Made by a program: the position numbers and the translations under genes. The notes under the pieces are model-generated. The model searched no databases. It saw only the letters and a list, made by a program, of their open reading frames with translations, and was not told where the DNA came from. Positions 30,620 to 40,852 of a stretch of 64,000 nt of DNA are shown here, in pieces. The stretch is from Archegozetes longisetosus (lineage: Eukaryota > Arthropoda > Arachnida > Sarcoptiformes > Trhypochthoniidae): positions 1 through 64,000 of the forward strand of contig JAEMBT020000023.1 in assembly GCA_018873245.2 (NCBI GenBank). The letters are read 5' to 3'. Each line of letters opens with the position of its first letter. Position 1 is the first letter of the stretch.

Positions 30620-30790
30620 TCACCTGAATGATGTTTATAGTTTTGAAAATTATATTGAAAAAAGTTGGCTCAATTTAGATTACTCCAAGGTTCAATAGTC
30701 TATAAGCAAAAAGGAAATTAATATATTTGGACTCGAGTCTGTATAATACCCAAAATGATTGTATCAATCAGCTAATAAATATATATTAAT
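30620..30790 (+). pseudogene. Duplicated 3' end of the patatin gene
   Basis: This stretch is a near copy of the last ~200 bases of the patatin gene (16650-16851), starting at the CACCTGGATG region of the catalytic Asp (here CACCTGAATG, so Asp-Gly became Asn-Asp) and ending with CAGCTAATAAATATATATT. It has small deletions. It is followed immediately by hr4, exactly as the patatin gene is followed by hr3, so gene end and hr were copied together. Confidence 0.85.
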
Positions 30791-30794
30791 TTGA

Positions 30795-31345
30795 CCTTTA
30801 ACCCCAAATATACAAAAAAGAAAAAATGAATAATTAACATATATATATAATATATATATATAGATCGAGAACAAGTGAACGGCTAGAAATCTCTTTTCTA
30901 GAGAACAAGTGAACGGCTAGAAATCTCTTTTCTAGAGAACAAGTGAACGGCTAGAAATCTCTTTTCTAGAGAACCGGCCGCGCCGATCAACACCTCTATT
31001 TATACCCAATTTTCCACATTATTCCTCCAGTTCTACTGATAAGGATTTGCATTCCAATTCGTCCTTTTCTTATCAGTAAAATTCTTCCTAAAACTTTTTC
31101 GAAAAAACAACCGTTATCTCGAATGGTGACCCAGTTTTCTCCTGGTATCATTTGGGTCTATTCTCATCCAATTCCGAAAAACAACCGTTATCTCGAATGG
31201 TGACCCAATTATTTTGAACAATCACTAAGCCATACTTTTTCGAATCCAAATAGGTATAAATACCAATGTTGTTTGGTGTGTTCGGTTCTCTTGAGGAAGA
31301 GATTTCTGTTAACAAAAAGTCTACGATATCATCGTTCATTTCTCA
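30795..31345 (+). repeat. hr4: three tandem units and divergent TATA boxes
   Basis: Complete element: ACCTTTAACCCCAAA box, AT palindrome (about 30840-30862), three tandem units (about 30868-30972), CCGGCCGCGCCGATC block, minus-strand TATA (about 30999-31008), ACTGATAAG...CTTATCAGT inverted repeat (about 31037-31079), two copies of TTATCTCGAATGGTGACCC (about 31113 and 31189), and a plus-strand TATA (GGTATAAATACC, about 31252). After the second TATA come GGTTCTCTTGAGGAAGAG and GTCTACGATATC (about 31318). Confidence 0.85.
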
Positions 31346-31544
31346 ACTGTTATACCTAAATAGATGAAAATTTGGGAGGCAAGTTCTGTTATGTCTGCAA
31401 GGAAACCTGCGATTACATTTTGAACTAAAGGAAGAATTCTTTATGAAAGGTAATTTCACATTTCAGAATGACAACATCAGAATTGGAGATTGTTTGCAAG
31501 TACTCAAATAGTAATATATAATAGTTTATTTGGTATAAGTTGAG
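31346..31544. other. Non-coding stretch
   Basis: No supported gene. It may be the 3' part of the transcribed region that starts at the hr4 plus-strand TATA box. A GTGTACGATTTCGTCCACATG variant of the recurring motif is at about 31546. Confidence 0.35.
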
Positions 31545-31699
31545 TGTACGATTTCGTCCACATGTGACTCATATTACTAACCAACATTTGAAACACGAGT
31601 TTGTATACTTGTTCCCCAATGTGGTAAAGAACAAGGAGTCGGAACAAATATTCTACTACATTTTCATCAATAGATCATGTAGTATCCAGATTCACGTGT

Positions 31700-32299
31700 A
31701 CATTAGGTAAAAATGTTATGTTAGTCATAAAGGAGATACCGCCAGTTGGTGATACGAATAAATGGTTTTTTGAAAAGTTAAAGACTTGGGCAAGCGACAA
31801 AACAGTATACATTGAGGATAATGCACTGATAAAAGTTCCGAATTACCTCAACTTTGTGTTGTTAACAAATAACGAAAATCCAATCAACATTGATAAATAT
31901 AATAGAAGATTTTTGCTAGAGATTATAGTTATTTCAACAGTTTTGAGAAATGGATGAGAACAAATTCAAACAAAGTTGCAAACGAAGTTTTTGCAAACAA
32001 GAAATTTGTCAGATTATAATCCAGAGAATTTCCCAACAACACCAATTATGGAAAGTATAATACTCAAAGATAAAACTTTGATAGATCAATATTTTGAAGA
32101 GAAAGAAGAAGACGAAAAATTTTAATTGTTATATTTAGAAGATTTATATCAGGATTATTGGAAATGATGCAAAGAGAGAGGAAAGAAACTTTATAATCAG
32201 AGTTGGTTTGAACACTACTCAAAACAAAATGATTACTTTACTTTGAAGAGAATTTACGCTGGAAATGATACTTACAAAATGAAAGTAAATTTTATATAA
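31700..32299 (+). pseudogene. D5-type primase-helicase relic (C-terminal part)
   Basis: The frame at 31718-31957 matches the superfamily 3 helicase region of D5-like primase-helicases: KEIPP (Walker B), then LKTWASDKTVYIED, NYLNFVLLTNNE (sensor-1/motif C Asn) and YNRRFLLEI (Arg finger). Downstream in other frames come RNLSDYNPENFPTTP and LYQDYWK, a TGA where Trp is expected, then CKERGKKLYNQSWF, all typical of the C-terminal part of D5. Walker A and the primase domain are absent. Single-base shifts, a nonsense codon and truncation show a dead fragment. Intact relatives start DNA replication in NCLDVs, Polintons and relatives. Confidence 0.7.
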
Positions 32300-32361
32300 C
32301 TGTTCTAAATAATCGAATAAATGAAATATAAGTATAGTAAATTATATTTTCGTGAAATTGT

Positions 32362-33400
32362 TTATTGGTTATTCTCATTGAGATATTTTGTTAGCAATAG
32401 ACACAATCGTTTGGTGTCGCCGAGAGCACAACGCAAATTTTCTTGGGCTTCGTGAAACTGACAATACGTGTTTTCCGCATAATCGAACCAACACGATTCC
32501 AAATAACCTGATGGCGAAATACAGTTAGTTTGTAAGTTTGTTTGTTTGATAGTCTGAAGAGACTTACGTTTAGCTGTCGAGTATGAGATTTTCCCATTTG
32601 AGAAGTAATTTAGAAATTTAGCCAAATCAACAAATTCCAAATTCCAATTGAAATTTGGATTGACGGTTTGATACTTATTTTGTAGGAATTTAAATACGCC
32701 CTTATTCTGTTCAATAAATTCCTGGCGACAGAATACAATCAGAGGAAAACTTTCGTCATTGACAAATCGAGCAATCTGTAAGTATTGATCAATTTCCTCG
32801 ACAATTGCTTTGTAGTCATTTGATGCCAACTCAAAATTATCCAGAGGTATCTTGTGATTTTGATTACAATGTTGTTGCGCAACGAAAAAGTAACCACAAG
32901 GTGTTGGGCCAGGATCAACAAATCGGTGGAACGTAGACACAATACCGTCTTTCGTGCTGAAAGTTGAAATGCCAATCTCCAAAGGAAAATAGACATTTTC
33001 GCTTGTCCTCAATTTTACATTTGTGGACACTATGCAAATAGTCACCATGTCTTCCTTACTAATTGCAGTGTCGGCAAATGTCTTGAATATTCTGCCCAAA
33101 TAGATTTCGCGGCATTGCTCCTCATACTCCTCATCCGCTTTGACAATATTCTTTGTTGCCTCTATTTCGAAAGGTCTCTTTTCATCAACAGATAATTCTG
33201 AAAACGAAACAAAATCATATTTTACTGCGCAGTTATCAAAGATTGAAAATTGCAATTTGACTCATACTGTTCCATTTCTCTGAGGCAATTGCCAACAACA
33301 TTTGATCATTTAATCTAAAGGATTTTCCTTCAGATTTCAATTCAGATTGAGTTTGTAACAAAAAATAAAAGAAAGAATTTCGTTTTTTATTCTTATACAT
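32362..33400 (-). CDS. mael: Maelstrom homologue (HMG box + MAEL domain), spliced
   Basis: Two exons, 33400-33268 and 33197-32362, joined across a 70-nt GT-AG intron (GTATGAGT...CGTTTTCAG); joined length 322 residues. Exon 1 and the first codons of exon 2 form an HMG box (NSFFYFLLQ..., ASEKWN followed by LSVDEKRPFEIEA). Residues about 85-315 are the MAEL domain, an RNase-H-like DnaQ-H fold: PLEIG (Glu118), PGPTPCGYFF, the His pair near 154 and 159 (HC...HKIP), and the C-terminal Cys/His cluster (C290, H293, C301, then GDTKR). These are the signature E-H-H-C-H-C residues. In animals Maelstrom acts in nuclear piRNA silencing and germline transposon control. It overlaps nothing and lies between the D5 relic and small genes. 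Shorter than fly Maelstrom but appears intact. Confidence 0.88.
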
Positions 33401-33553
33401 GATTAATAATTTCACATGTGAACCTGAGATTTAATTTCCGTAAATTGATTTCAATTTCCGTAAATCTAGTACGTAAGTAAAAATGTTATTGCATAAGTGA
33501 TATCGTACAATAAAGTTCATAAATCATAATCGTAAACAGTATTACATATCGAT

Positions 33554-33775
33554 TTACTGAGAGTCTACATTGCGTTGTAATTGGTTTCGATATTTTGCAA
33601 TTATACCATGAATCGATTCGATATCATCTAGAATGTCTTGGCCGGTTTTTTCACCATTTTCATCAAAGTATAGTACATCTTCATCATCAATCAGACATTC
33701 CTTAACATCATTGAGAAAGTCCAAAACTTTATAAACTTTGTTCAAATCGTCGATATCGATAGGGATTGTAGTCAT
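33554..33775 (-). CDS. Small acidic protein
   Basis: 73 residues from the ATG at 33775. The sequence is acidic and helical (NKVYKVLDFLNDVKECLIDDEDV; DILDDIESIHGIIAKY). A TATATAATAC box about 50 bases upstream on the minus strand supports expression. No membrane segment or known motif. It resembles in size and charge the 29618-30056 product, but the homology is not clear. Confidence 0.5.
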   Translation of the reverse strand: MTTIPIDIDDLNKVYKVLDFLNDVKECLIDDEDVLYFDENGEKTGQDILDDIESIHGIIAKYRNQLQRNVDSQ

Positions 33776-33805
33776 TTTTATCGAGACGAACCAAAGGACC
33801 GACAC

Positions 33806-34376
33806 AAGCGTATTATATACAGTCCGTTTTTTTTAACCTTTGTTGCTTTTGAAAATGTGAGTCAAAAGTAAAATCGTTTACTCATTGACCAAAATTTGAA
33901 TGTTTCAAAATCAATAACTAATTGATCAAATTCTGTTTTATATGTTCTGATTCAGGAGTAATAATAAAGAAAAATTGTTGTAAGGATTTGAGTTTTAGTT
34001 TTAAAAAAACACGGACAGTATATACCCATTGAATTTAGGTCACAAAGATAACGATGAGCGATTTTATGTCTAATCGGTGGAGAAGTAAAAAATAGAAATG
34101 TTGTATTTCTGGTAATGGATATTTAACCGTTTACAAGTGGTAGAGATATTAGACTTTTAGTTTTCTATAATTATATATTAATTAGACCAATAGACATATA
34201 TATAAATAAAGATTCATTGTTTAGAGTAATAGCCAAACTTGACAAATATATTAATGAAGGAATCTCAATCGAATTTCATTCAAGCGACAATCCAAATACA
34301 TTTTATGAGAATCATATATATAAAAATATAAATAAATTATATTTATCCAAGTTATGACGACGATCCAAATCGACAA
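33806..34376. other. Intergenic stretch with a decayed fragment
   Basis: A 70-codon open stretch without a start codon at about 34138-34355 (plus strand; ends NKLYLSKL) looks like the remains of a coding sequence. Otherwise AT-rich with no recognisable element. Confidence 0.35.
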
Positions 34377-36325
34377 TCAATCTATTACTACAAGCTTCAA
34401 TCCCCCTTCCTTACTTTTTACATTGAACGTTTGTAGAATTTTATAATTACCTCTTGTATTTCGTTTTTGCGAATGAGATATTTCTAGCATTAAACCATTT
34501 TCTTTGTGATAAGCTGTGTCAAATTTCCACGATCCATTTTCATAATATTTCGTAACGTCGTGCGTCATGTAAAATACTTGACCATCTAATTCCTTCAAAG
34601 TGAATAATAATGTAGGCGATACAAACCGATTATGCTTGTAATTCAAGTATGCCAAGTTTGTTACAGAATAAATATTATCAAATATAAGTATTTTACAAGC
34701 AGATGTCCATAGTTTTTTTTGGATACTTATTCATAACTTGTAATTCATTAGAATAAACGTTGCAAAGGCCAGTATTTTCTTCATCTTCTACTATCCTTTC
34801 CAATTTTAGTGGTATATGAACAATATTAATTGGATCAGTTAATTTTTCTATAGTAGCTAAGTTTGAAATGAATAATAATTTTGAATCAGTGAAATTTTTG
34901 AGCTGCCATAAATTATTCCACTGTTTCAGAAATTTTTTTCTATCTTTGTCAGGTTCAAAATTATTCAAGTGTAGAAAATTCGAACTGAATTGGCAAATAA
35001 AGGGAAGATATTCAAAGTTGGAATCGAATAGTAGTTTCGAAAAAGAAGAAAAAATGCACGGACTATCATTTCGTATGTAATCTCCGATGTGTTTTAGTTT
35101 GTCGGCAATTCGAAATACTGAAAATTTTCTCCCCGGCCATACAATCAGCTTTGCACACTGTAATAAAATTTCGTTAATAATCTCATCGCTTGGTTTACGT
35201 GATTCCATAAATTTAGGTAAATACTGAACGGCACCAATCATCTTTGGCATTTTTGGATAAATATACCACAAAAAGATTAGCATATTCTTATTTTCGTTTA
35301 GAATCAGAGCTTGATACTGAATTCGGCTTTCCCAATTCTTAAATTGTTCTAGTAATGAAATTTTTCTATACCAAAGCTGATTTGCTAACGTCCAAACAAT
35401 TTCAGGTGGGGTTCTCAGTTGCAATGAAAAATCATAACTTTTTCGAAATTGAGGATAAGAACTATATTCAATACGAGTTAATCCAGACTCTTTTACTTTG
35501 GCAAATGTTTTAACCAACTTTTCATTAAGGTTCAAGTTGAATCTATCCCAACCGTTCCCTACTGGAACTTCGACTCCTGGCCACGATAATGCGTCAAAAA
35601 AACTTATTATACACTTTAACTTTGGACAGTTCGTTTGATTCATTTAGTTCACAGAGTTTCACAATCCATGATATTAGCGCCTTTTCATCATTTTGCAAAT
35701 AAAACTTACCAATTTTTGTACATACAGCTAAACTCGATGAATAGAATGAATTATAGTTTAGTTTAGAACAAATATCATTCTTAATCTTGTACAAGAGTTT
35801 GGAATTTGGAATAAATGTTCCAGCAAAGTCATAGGCGAAGTCAACTTTGAACAGATAAATCGAATGAGACTCCAGTTGTGATCTTATTTTGTCCAATGAC
35901 AAAGCTAACTTTTCAGAATTCATGTTCATCACGTTAACATGGAACTTGTATATGAATAGATTTTTTTTGTCAATATTTTCAACTTCTAATCCATTCATTT
36001 TCAAAATCTTGGAATGTTCGTTTACACTGTTAAATTGCATCTTTTTCCCCATTTCAATTTTCAAAATTTTTGAACCAGCAAATTTTTCATCGGGTAAATT
36101 ATGTTCGAAAACAAACTTTAAATTTCCGATAATACTTGCAATGTAAGAGTTCTCCTTTAAGCCATCATATGTAGTAATAAATTGAACCGAATCGATCAAT
36201 ACTTCAACAGGGTTTTTGCTTAGTTTACGATATGTTAAAACGTAATCTTCACATTCTGGAATTATGTTATAACAGGTATTTATTTTTTGTGGAAATTGAT
36301 CAAATAATTTGCGAAAGTCATTCAT
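34377..36325 (-). pseudogene. Paralogue of the 36475-39045 protein without the exonuclease; two homopolymer shifts
   Basis: About 640 residues from an ATG at 36325. It aligns throughout with the N-terminal three quarters of the next gene: VEVLIDSVQF, VDFAYDFAGTF, VYNKF, TRIEYS, LIVWPGRKFSVFRI, and TLLFTLKELD...YYENGSWKFD. The frame breaks at a T7 run (about 35592-35600), where six T would restore it, and at an A8 run near 34710, where seven A would. The alignment to the paralogue continues without loss, so these are probably assembly errors or very recent mutations. The exonuclease domain is lacking; it ends after the GSWKFD module. Possible function is discussed under the paralogue. Confidence 0.75.
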
Positions 36326-36474
36326 TGCGAATTATGAACAACTAATAACATTCAATAACACAACGCTATATATAGTTACAATTGAGTGACCTAATTAGAT
36401 AACAAACAGATGAAAAAAAGTTTTAATAAAACTCATTTGATTGATAACAAAATTCGCTCGATCCCGACAGCAAG

Positions 36475-39132
36475 TCAAATCAGTTCTACCAGTTTGGCAA
36501 AAAGTAAAGCCAAACACTTTGTGTCTGTTTGTGCATCGTGCCAGTTTCCATCCAACGGTTCGTTCACATATCTATCATATAAGTCTTTCAAGTTGTATTT
36601 TGTATTTGAAACTTTTTTCAACGATTTTGCAAATTGTAAACTACAGATCCAAACTATTCTCAAGTTTATGTAACGACTCTCTAAGGCTGGATATACAGCT
36701 AACCAATGTTCTAGTCGAGTTTTGTCAAACTCTGCATTGTGAGCAATTAATACAACTCGATCCTTTTCTCTGGTTACATTTTCTAACCAACAAATAAACA
36801 TTTTCAAACCATCATTTATATCGACTGCTTCGGTTACTCTTTCCAAACACTTTGATTCCATTTTCCATTTGTGAAGTACACCGCGTACAGAATACAAACC
36901 ATTTACTGCTGAAGCCTGTTCATTGATTGGTTTTTCTGCATTTACATACCTGTTGAACGCTTGATCACCATACAAGGCGGCAATTTGTAGTATGCCGGCA
37001 GTTCTGTCTAAATCAGTAGTTTCTAGGTCTATAAATATTTTTGCTATTGAATCATTTTGCCAAACATCTCTAACTTTTTCTATAACTGTAGCAGAAACAG
37101 GAACAAAATTTATACTGTTTTCAAATTCTTCCCTATATTCGATTTGACTTCCGGGTATCGAATTATTTTCTAATTGATCACTTTCTCTCATTCTTAGGTC
37201 CGAGTCGATAATAACATCAAACTCACACAAAAGTTTAATATTGCTGTTATTGTTTCTTTTTCGTGATTTACCAGTTTTCAAGTATAGTCCATTTTCTTCA
37301 TATATTTTTTTGTCAAACTTCCACGATCCGTTTTCGTAATATTTTGTTACATTTTCAGTCATAAAAAATACTTCATTGTCAAATTCTTTCAGAGTGAATA
37401 ATAACGTATCTTTTGCTTCGTGTTGATTGAATTTATATTTCAAAAAGGCTAAATTGGTAACAGAAAAAACTGAGTCTAGTTTTAGTTTTGAGTTTGCTGA
37501 TTTCCATACTTTTCGCGGAAACAGGTTCTTCACTTCAAGTTCATTATCGTAAAAATTGCAAAGTTTATTACCGTCTCTATTGTTTTCAATAGTTATTTCA
37601 AAGTTAAACTGCCTATGAACAATATTTATTGGCTCGCTTAGTTGACATAATACTGCTGAATCGCTAATCGATTTTACTTTTGTGTCTATAAATTCCCTGG
37701 ATGTCCATAACCTATTCCACTCCTTCAAATACTTTTTGTTATTCTTATTTGGTTCAAAATTGTTTAGATGCAACAGTTTTGGGCTAAATTGAGAAACCAA
37801 AGGACTGTTTTCAAAATTGGAATCAAACAGTATTTTTGAGTAAGAAGAAAATATGCACGGAGTGTCGGATCTTTGAAAATCGCCAACATGTTTTATTGTG
37901 GTGCCGATTCGAAATATCGAAACTGTTCTTCCCGGCCATACAATCAATCGTGCACATCTTCTCAAGTTTTCTTCCAATTCGTCGTCAGATTTTTTACAAG
38001 GTAAAGCCTGTATAGCCCCTATATACTTTTGTATTCTAGGAAATGTATACCACAGAAAAAGTAATTCATTTGTCTTTTCATTGAATACTAAAGCCTGATG
38101 TTTGATATTGTTCATCCAGTTGTCAAACTGCTCCTGCAAAGAAACTTCTCTATACCAGTTTTGTTGTGCGAGTATAAAAACTTGTTCGGGTATATAATCA
38201 ATAAATTTTCTAAAGTCTTCCTCTTGATTCTCGATATTAAAGTAATAACTATATTCTATACGTGTTAGACCTGTTTGCAAAACTTTTTCAAAACTGTTTG
38301 TCAATTTGAGATTTAGATCAGGATTGAGCTTGTCCCATCCATTGCCAGTTCTGTTCACTCCGGGCCAATATAGGGCATCCATAAACTTGTTGTAAATTTT
38401 AATCTTTGAAAACTCGTTATTTTCATTTAGTTCGCAAAATTTCACAAGTGATGATGTTATGGTTTTTTCTTTATCGTGCAAGTAAAACTTTCCAGGTTTT
38501 GTACACACATCTACACTTTCACTGTAAAAGGCGTTGTATTTCAACTTTATACAAATGTCTGTTTTCATCTTGTTTAGTAAATTTTCCGTTGGCTGAAAAG
38601 CTCCAGCATAATCGTAAGCATAGTCAACTTTATAAATGTAAATAAAATGACATTCTAGCATCTTGCGAATCTTGTCCAATTTCTTTACCAATATTTCTGT
38701 ATCCAAATTCATAACGTTTACGTGAAACTTGTAAATGTATTCATTTGAAATCTCTTTTACCAAACTAGGCAATTTTCTTAATACCGATTCGAGACCATTG
38801 GTTCTGAGAATTCTGCTGTGTTCATTCAGTTTATTTAGACCAATCCTCTTCATTGAAATAACTTGAAACGAATTATTGTCTAACGGCTTACCACCCGTAT
38901 AATTGTGTGCAAATATAAATCTTATTGTACTAACAACACATTCCACATATTCCTTTTGACTTTTGCCATTGTAGAACCCAACAAACTGAATCGTGTCAAT
39001 TAATCTTTCAACAGGATCTGAGCTCAACGAACACAAATTGGACAAGACTCCATCTTCCTAGTTTACTACTAGATCGTAGCAATTGTGAAACTTTTCCCAA
39101 TATCTTTCGTCTAACGTTCTATAGTACAACAT
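36475..39132 (-). CDS. Fusion: initiator-like N-terminal region + DEDDh 3'-5' exonuclease
   Basis: The C-terminal 200 residues are a complete DEDDh exonuclease of the DnaQ/TREX type: FIDLETTD (about 37030), AHNAEFDK (about 36735), HDAQTDT (about 36530). Such enzymes remove 3' nucleotides with two metal ions. The N-terminal 600 residues contain VDYAYDYAG (about 38615), KIYNKFMD, TRIEYSYY (about 38255) and RLIVWPGR; the D-x-x-x-D, YxK and RxE order is reminiscent of Rep_trans-type replication initiators, a tentative match. Open frame from 39045; an upstream ATG at 39132 is in frame but interrupted by TAG at 39058-39060. Homology to the paralogue seems to extend into that upstream part. Candidate replication or repair protein. 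Confidence 0.75.
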
Positions 39133-39744
39133 TTTGTACTGTTATAGTATTTGTTACTATGTCCCAAGTATGGGAATTGCTGTGTTTTTATAGTGATTTT
39201 TATGCTGTATTATCTATTTGGGTTAACTTGTTATCAACTCATATTTTCAAGCTTCCGTTGATGTTTTTCTCTCAATGAGACAGTATTTTGCCAGAAACCT
39301 TCCCAATTTGGTCTGAATTTCTATAAATTTTCACAGTTTTCTTCAAAATTTACTGGGAAATCTTATAAAATTGTCCTACCCAAAAATGAGGGTTTTGAAA
39401 GGTATTCTTCATTGAAATACATACTGCGGTAGGCGGGGATCACAGTTAGAGAATAATAGTAATATATAGTCCTACGGTCACTTTGTAAATCAAGGTCAAT
39501 TTGTAATAAGATCTAAAAAGTAAATCTACCTAACAAACTTTTTCTGGCTAAATCATTAAAACTTGGATGAAAGTTTATGTAATTGCGACTCTTGGATTGC
39601 GTAATTGTAAGAGAAAAAGTATTATCTAATCAGCATCTCAAAGTCTGATAAGAAACAGACTATAAGACTACAATTTCTGCAGTTTTAATTGGTTCGGCAA
39701 AATTTGTATATAAATGTACAAACGGTAAGATATGCAACAAATTA
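39133..39744. other. Intergenic stretch
   Basis: AT-rich sequence without a credible gene. It should contain the promoter of the exonuclease fusion gene: on the minus strand a TATAAAAACAC box (about 39190) lies about 60 bases upstream of the ATG at 39132. Confidence 0.4.
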
Positions 39745-40249
39745 TTTAACAGTTGGTATCCAATCAGCATCAAGTACTGTTACTACCCAATAATACATTC
39801 ATTGGAAGTTTGTATGTGTGCACACTTCTATACTGGTCACGACGTGGATCAAGTCTTGTGGTTGTAAACAACGATACGGATACAGATAATTTCTGCGGTC
39901 AAAGAACCCCAAATTATTATCCAATCAGCATCACGTATTGTTGCTACCCAAAAATATATAAATGGCGGCAATTATACTAACCCAACCTAACCTAACGAAA
40001 TGAATCCAAACAAAGATTTATTTCTTCGACGTTGCGAGCAAAGATTTGTGGCTCGTGAAAAGCAAATAAAACAATATATCATTGATAATAACATTGCTTA
40101 TTGTTAAATATGACAATTCCGGTTTTGATTGGTTCTGCGGTCTCGAGGTCTAGGAACCCCAAGTTATTATCCAATCAGCATCACGTATTGTTGCTACCCA
40201 AAAATATATAAATGGGGGCAATTAAACTAACCCAACCTAACCTAACGAA
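39745..40249 (+). repeat. Three tandem copies of a CCAAT/TATA promoter segment
   Basis: A segment with ATCCAATCAGCATCA, TGTTACTACCC or TGTTGCTACCC, and (copies 2 and 3) AAAATATATAAATGG followed by CTAACCCAACCTAACCTAA begins near 39758, 39918 and 40166. It combines a CCAAT box, a TATA box and a leader resembling insect TTAGG-type sequence. Copy 3 drives the 40250 gene, copy 2 the truncated 40000 gene; copy 1 has lost its gene. Confidence 0.8.
40000..40107 (+). pseudogene. Truncated copy of the 40250 gene
   Basis: A 35-codon frame starting MNPNKDLF, clearly a copy of the N-terminus of the 40250 gene (MNPNVDFF; same KQYxxxNNIAY end). A small deletion relative to the intact copy brings in an early TAA, and the rest of the gene is replaced by the promoter of the next copy. 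A product of tandem duplication followed by decay. Confidence 0.75.
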
Positions 40250-40818
40250 ATGAATCCAAACGTGGATTTTTTTGTTCAATACCTAAAACAGCGATATTCT
40301 GTTCGTGAAAACCAAGTAAAACAATATCTAAATAATAATAACATTGCCTACAATCCAACTATTGTCAAATATGACAATTCCGATTTTGATTTGAACAATT
40401 TCGACCAAAATCTTAAACGTACTGTTCAAAGCGAATGGCTAATGTTTCCAAGTCTTCCTCATACAATGGCAAAATGGGCAAGATATGCTGCCGATTCACC
40501 ATTTGACTATTTGATGGAGTAAACACCATCTAATGTTTAAAATGTTTAACGTTTAATGTTTATGTTTAATGTTTGTCTTGTAGGGAGACCAAGAAGATTA
40601 TTACAAACGATCAATCTCCGGCCTGGTATCGAACAAGAGAAAAATTTGTACTAATCTATGAATATAACAACAAATATGTAATCATCGATCCACAAATTAC
40701 TCCAATTAATTATTGTATCTATTTGGTACATTTCAATGTTCGAAATGATCCAATTATTCTTGATGAACTAATATCCGATTTTTTTGGATATACCAAATTT
40801 GACAAATTTGTAAAATGA
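40250..40818 (+). CDS. Hypothetical spliced protein of 167 residues
   Basis: Two exons, 40250-40518 and 40584-40818, with a 65-nt GT-AG intron (GTAAAC...TTGTAG). The splice restores one frame across the junction (LMEETKK). The promoter has CCAAT and TATA boxes. The product is soluble and rich in Asn, Tyr and Ile; exon 2 has alternating strands (KFVLIYEYNNKYVIID). No family recognised. Tandem duplication of promoter and gene, with one truncated copy upstream, suggests dosage selection or unequal exchange. Confidence 0.7.
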
Positions 40819-40852
40819 AATTTTATTAGATTTGTAAAATCAAATCAGTTTA

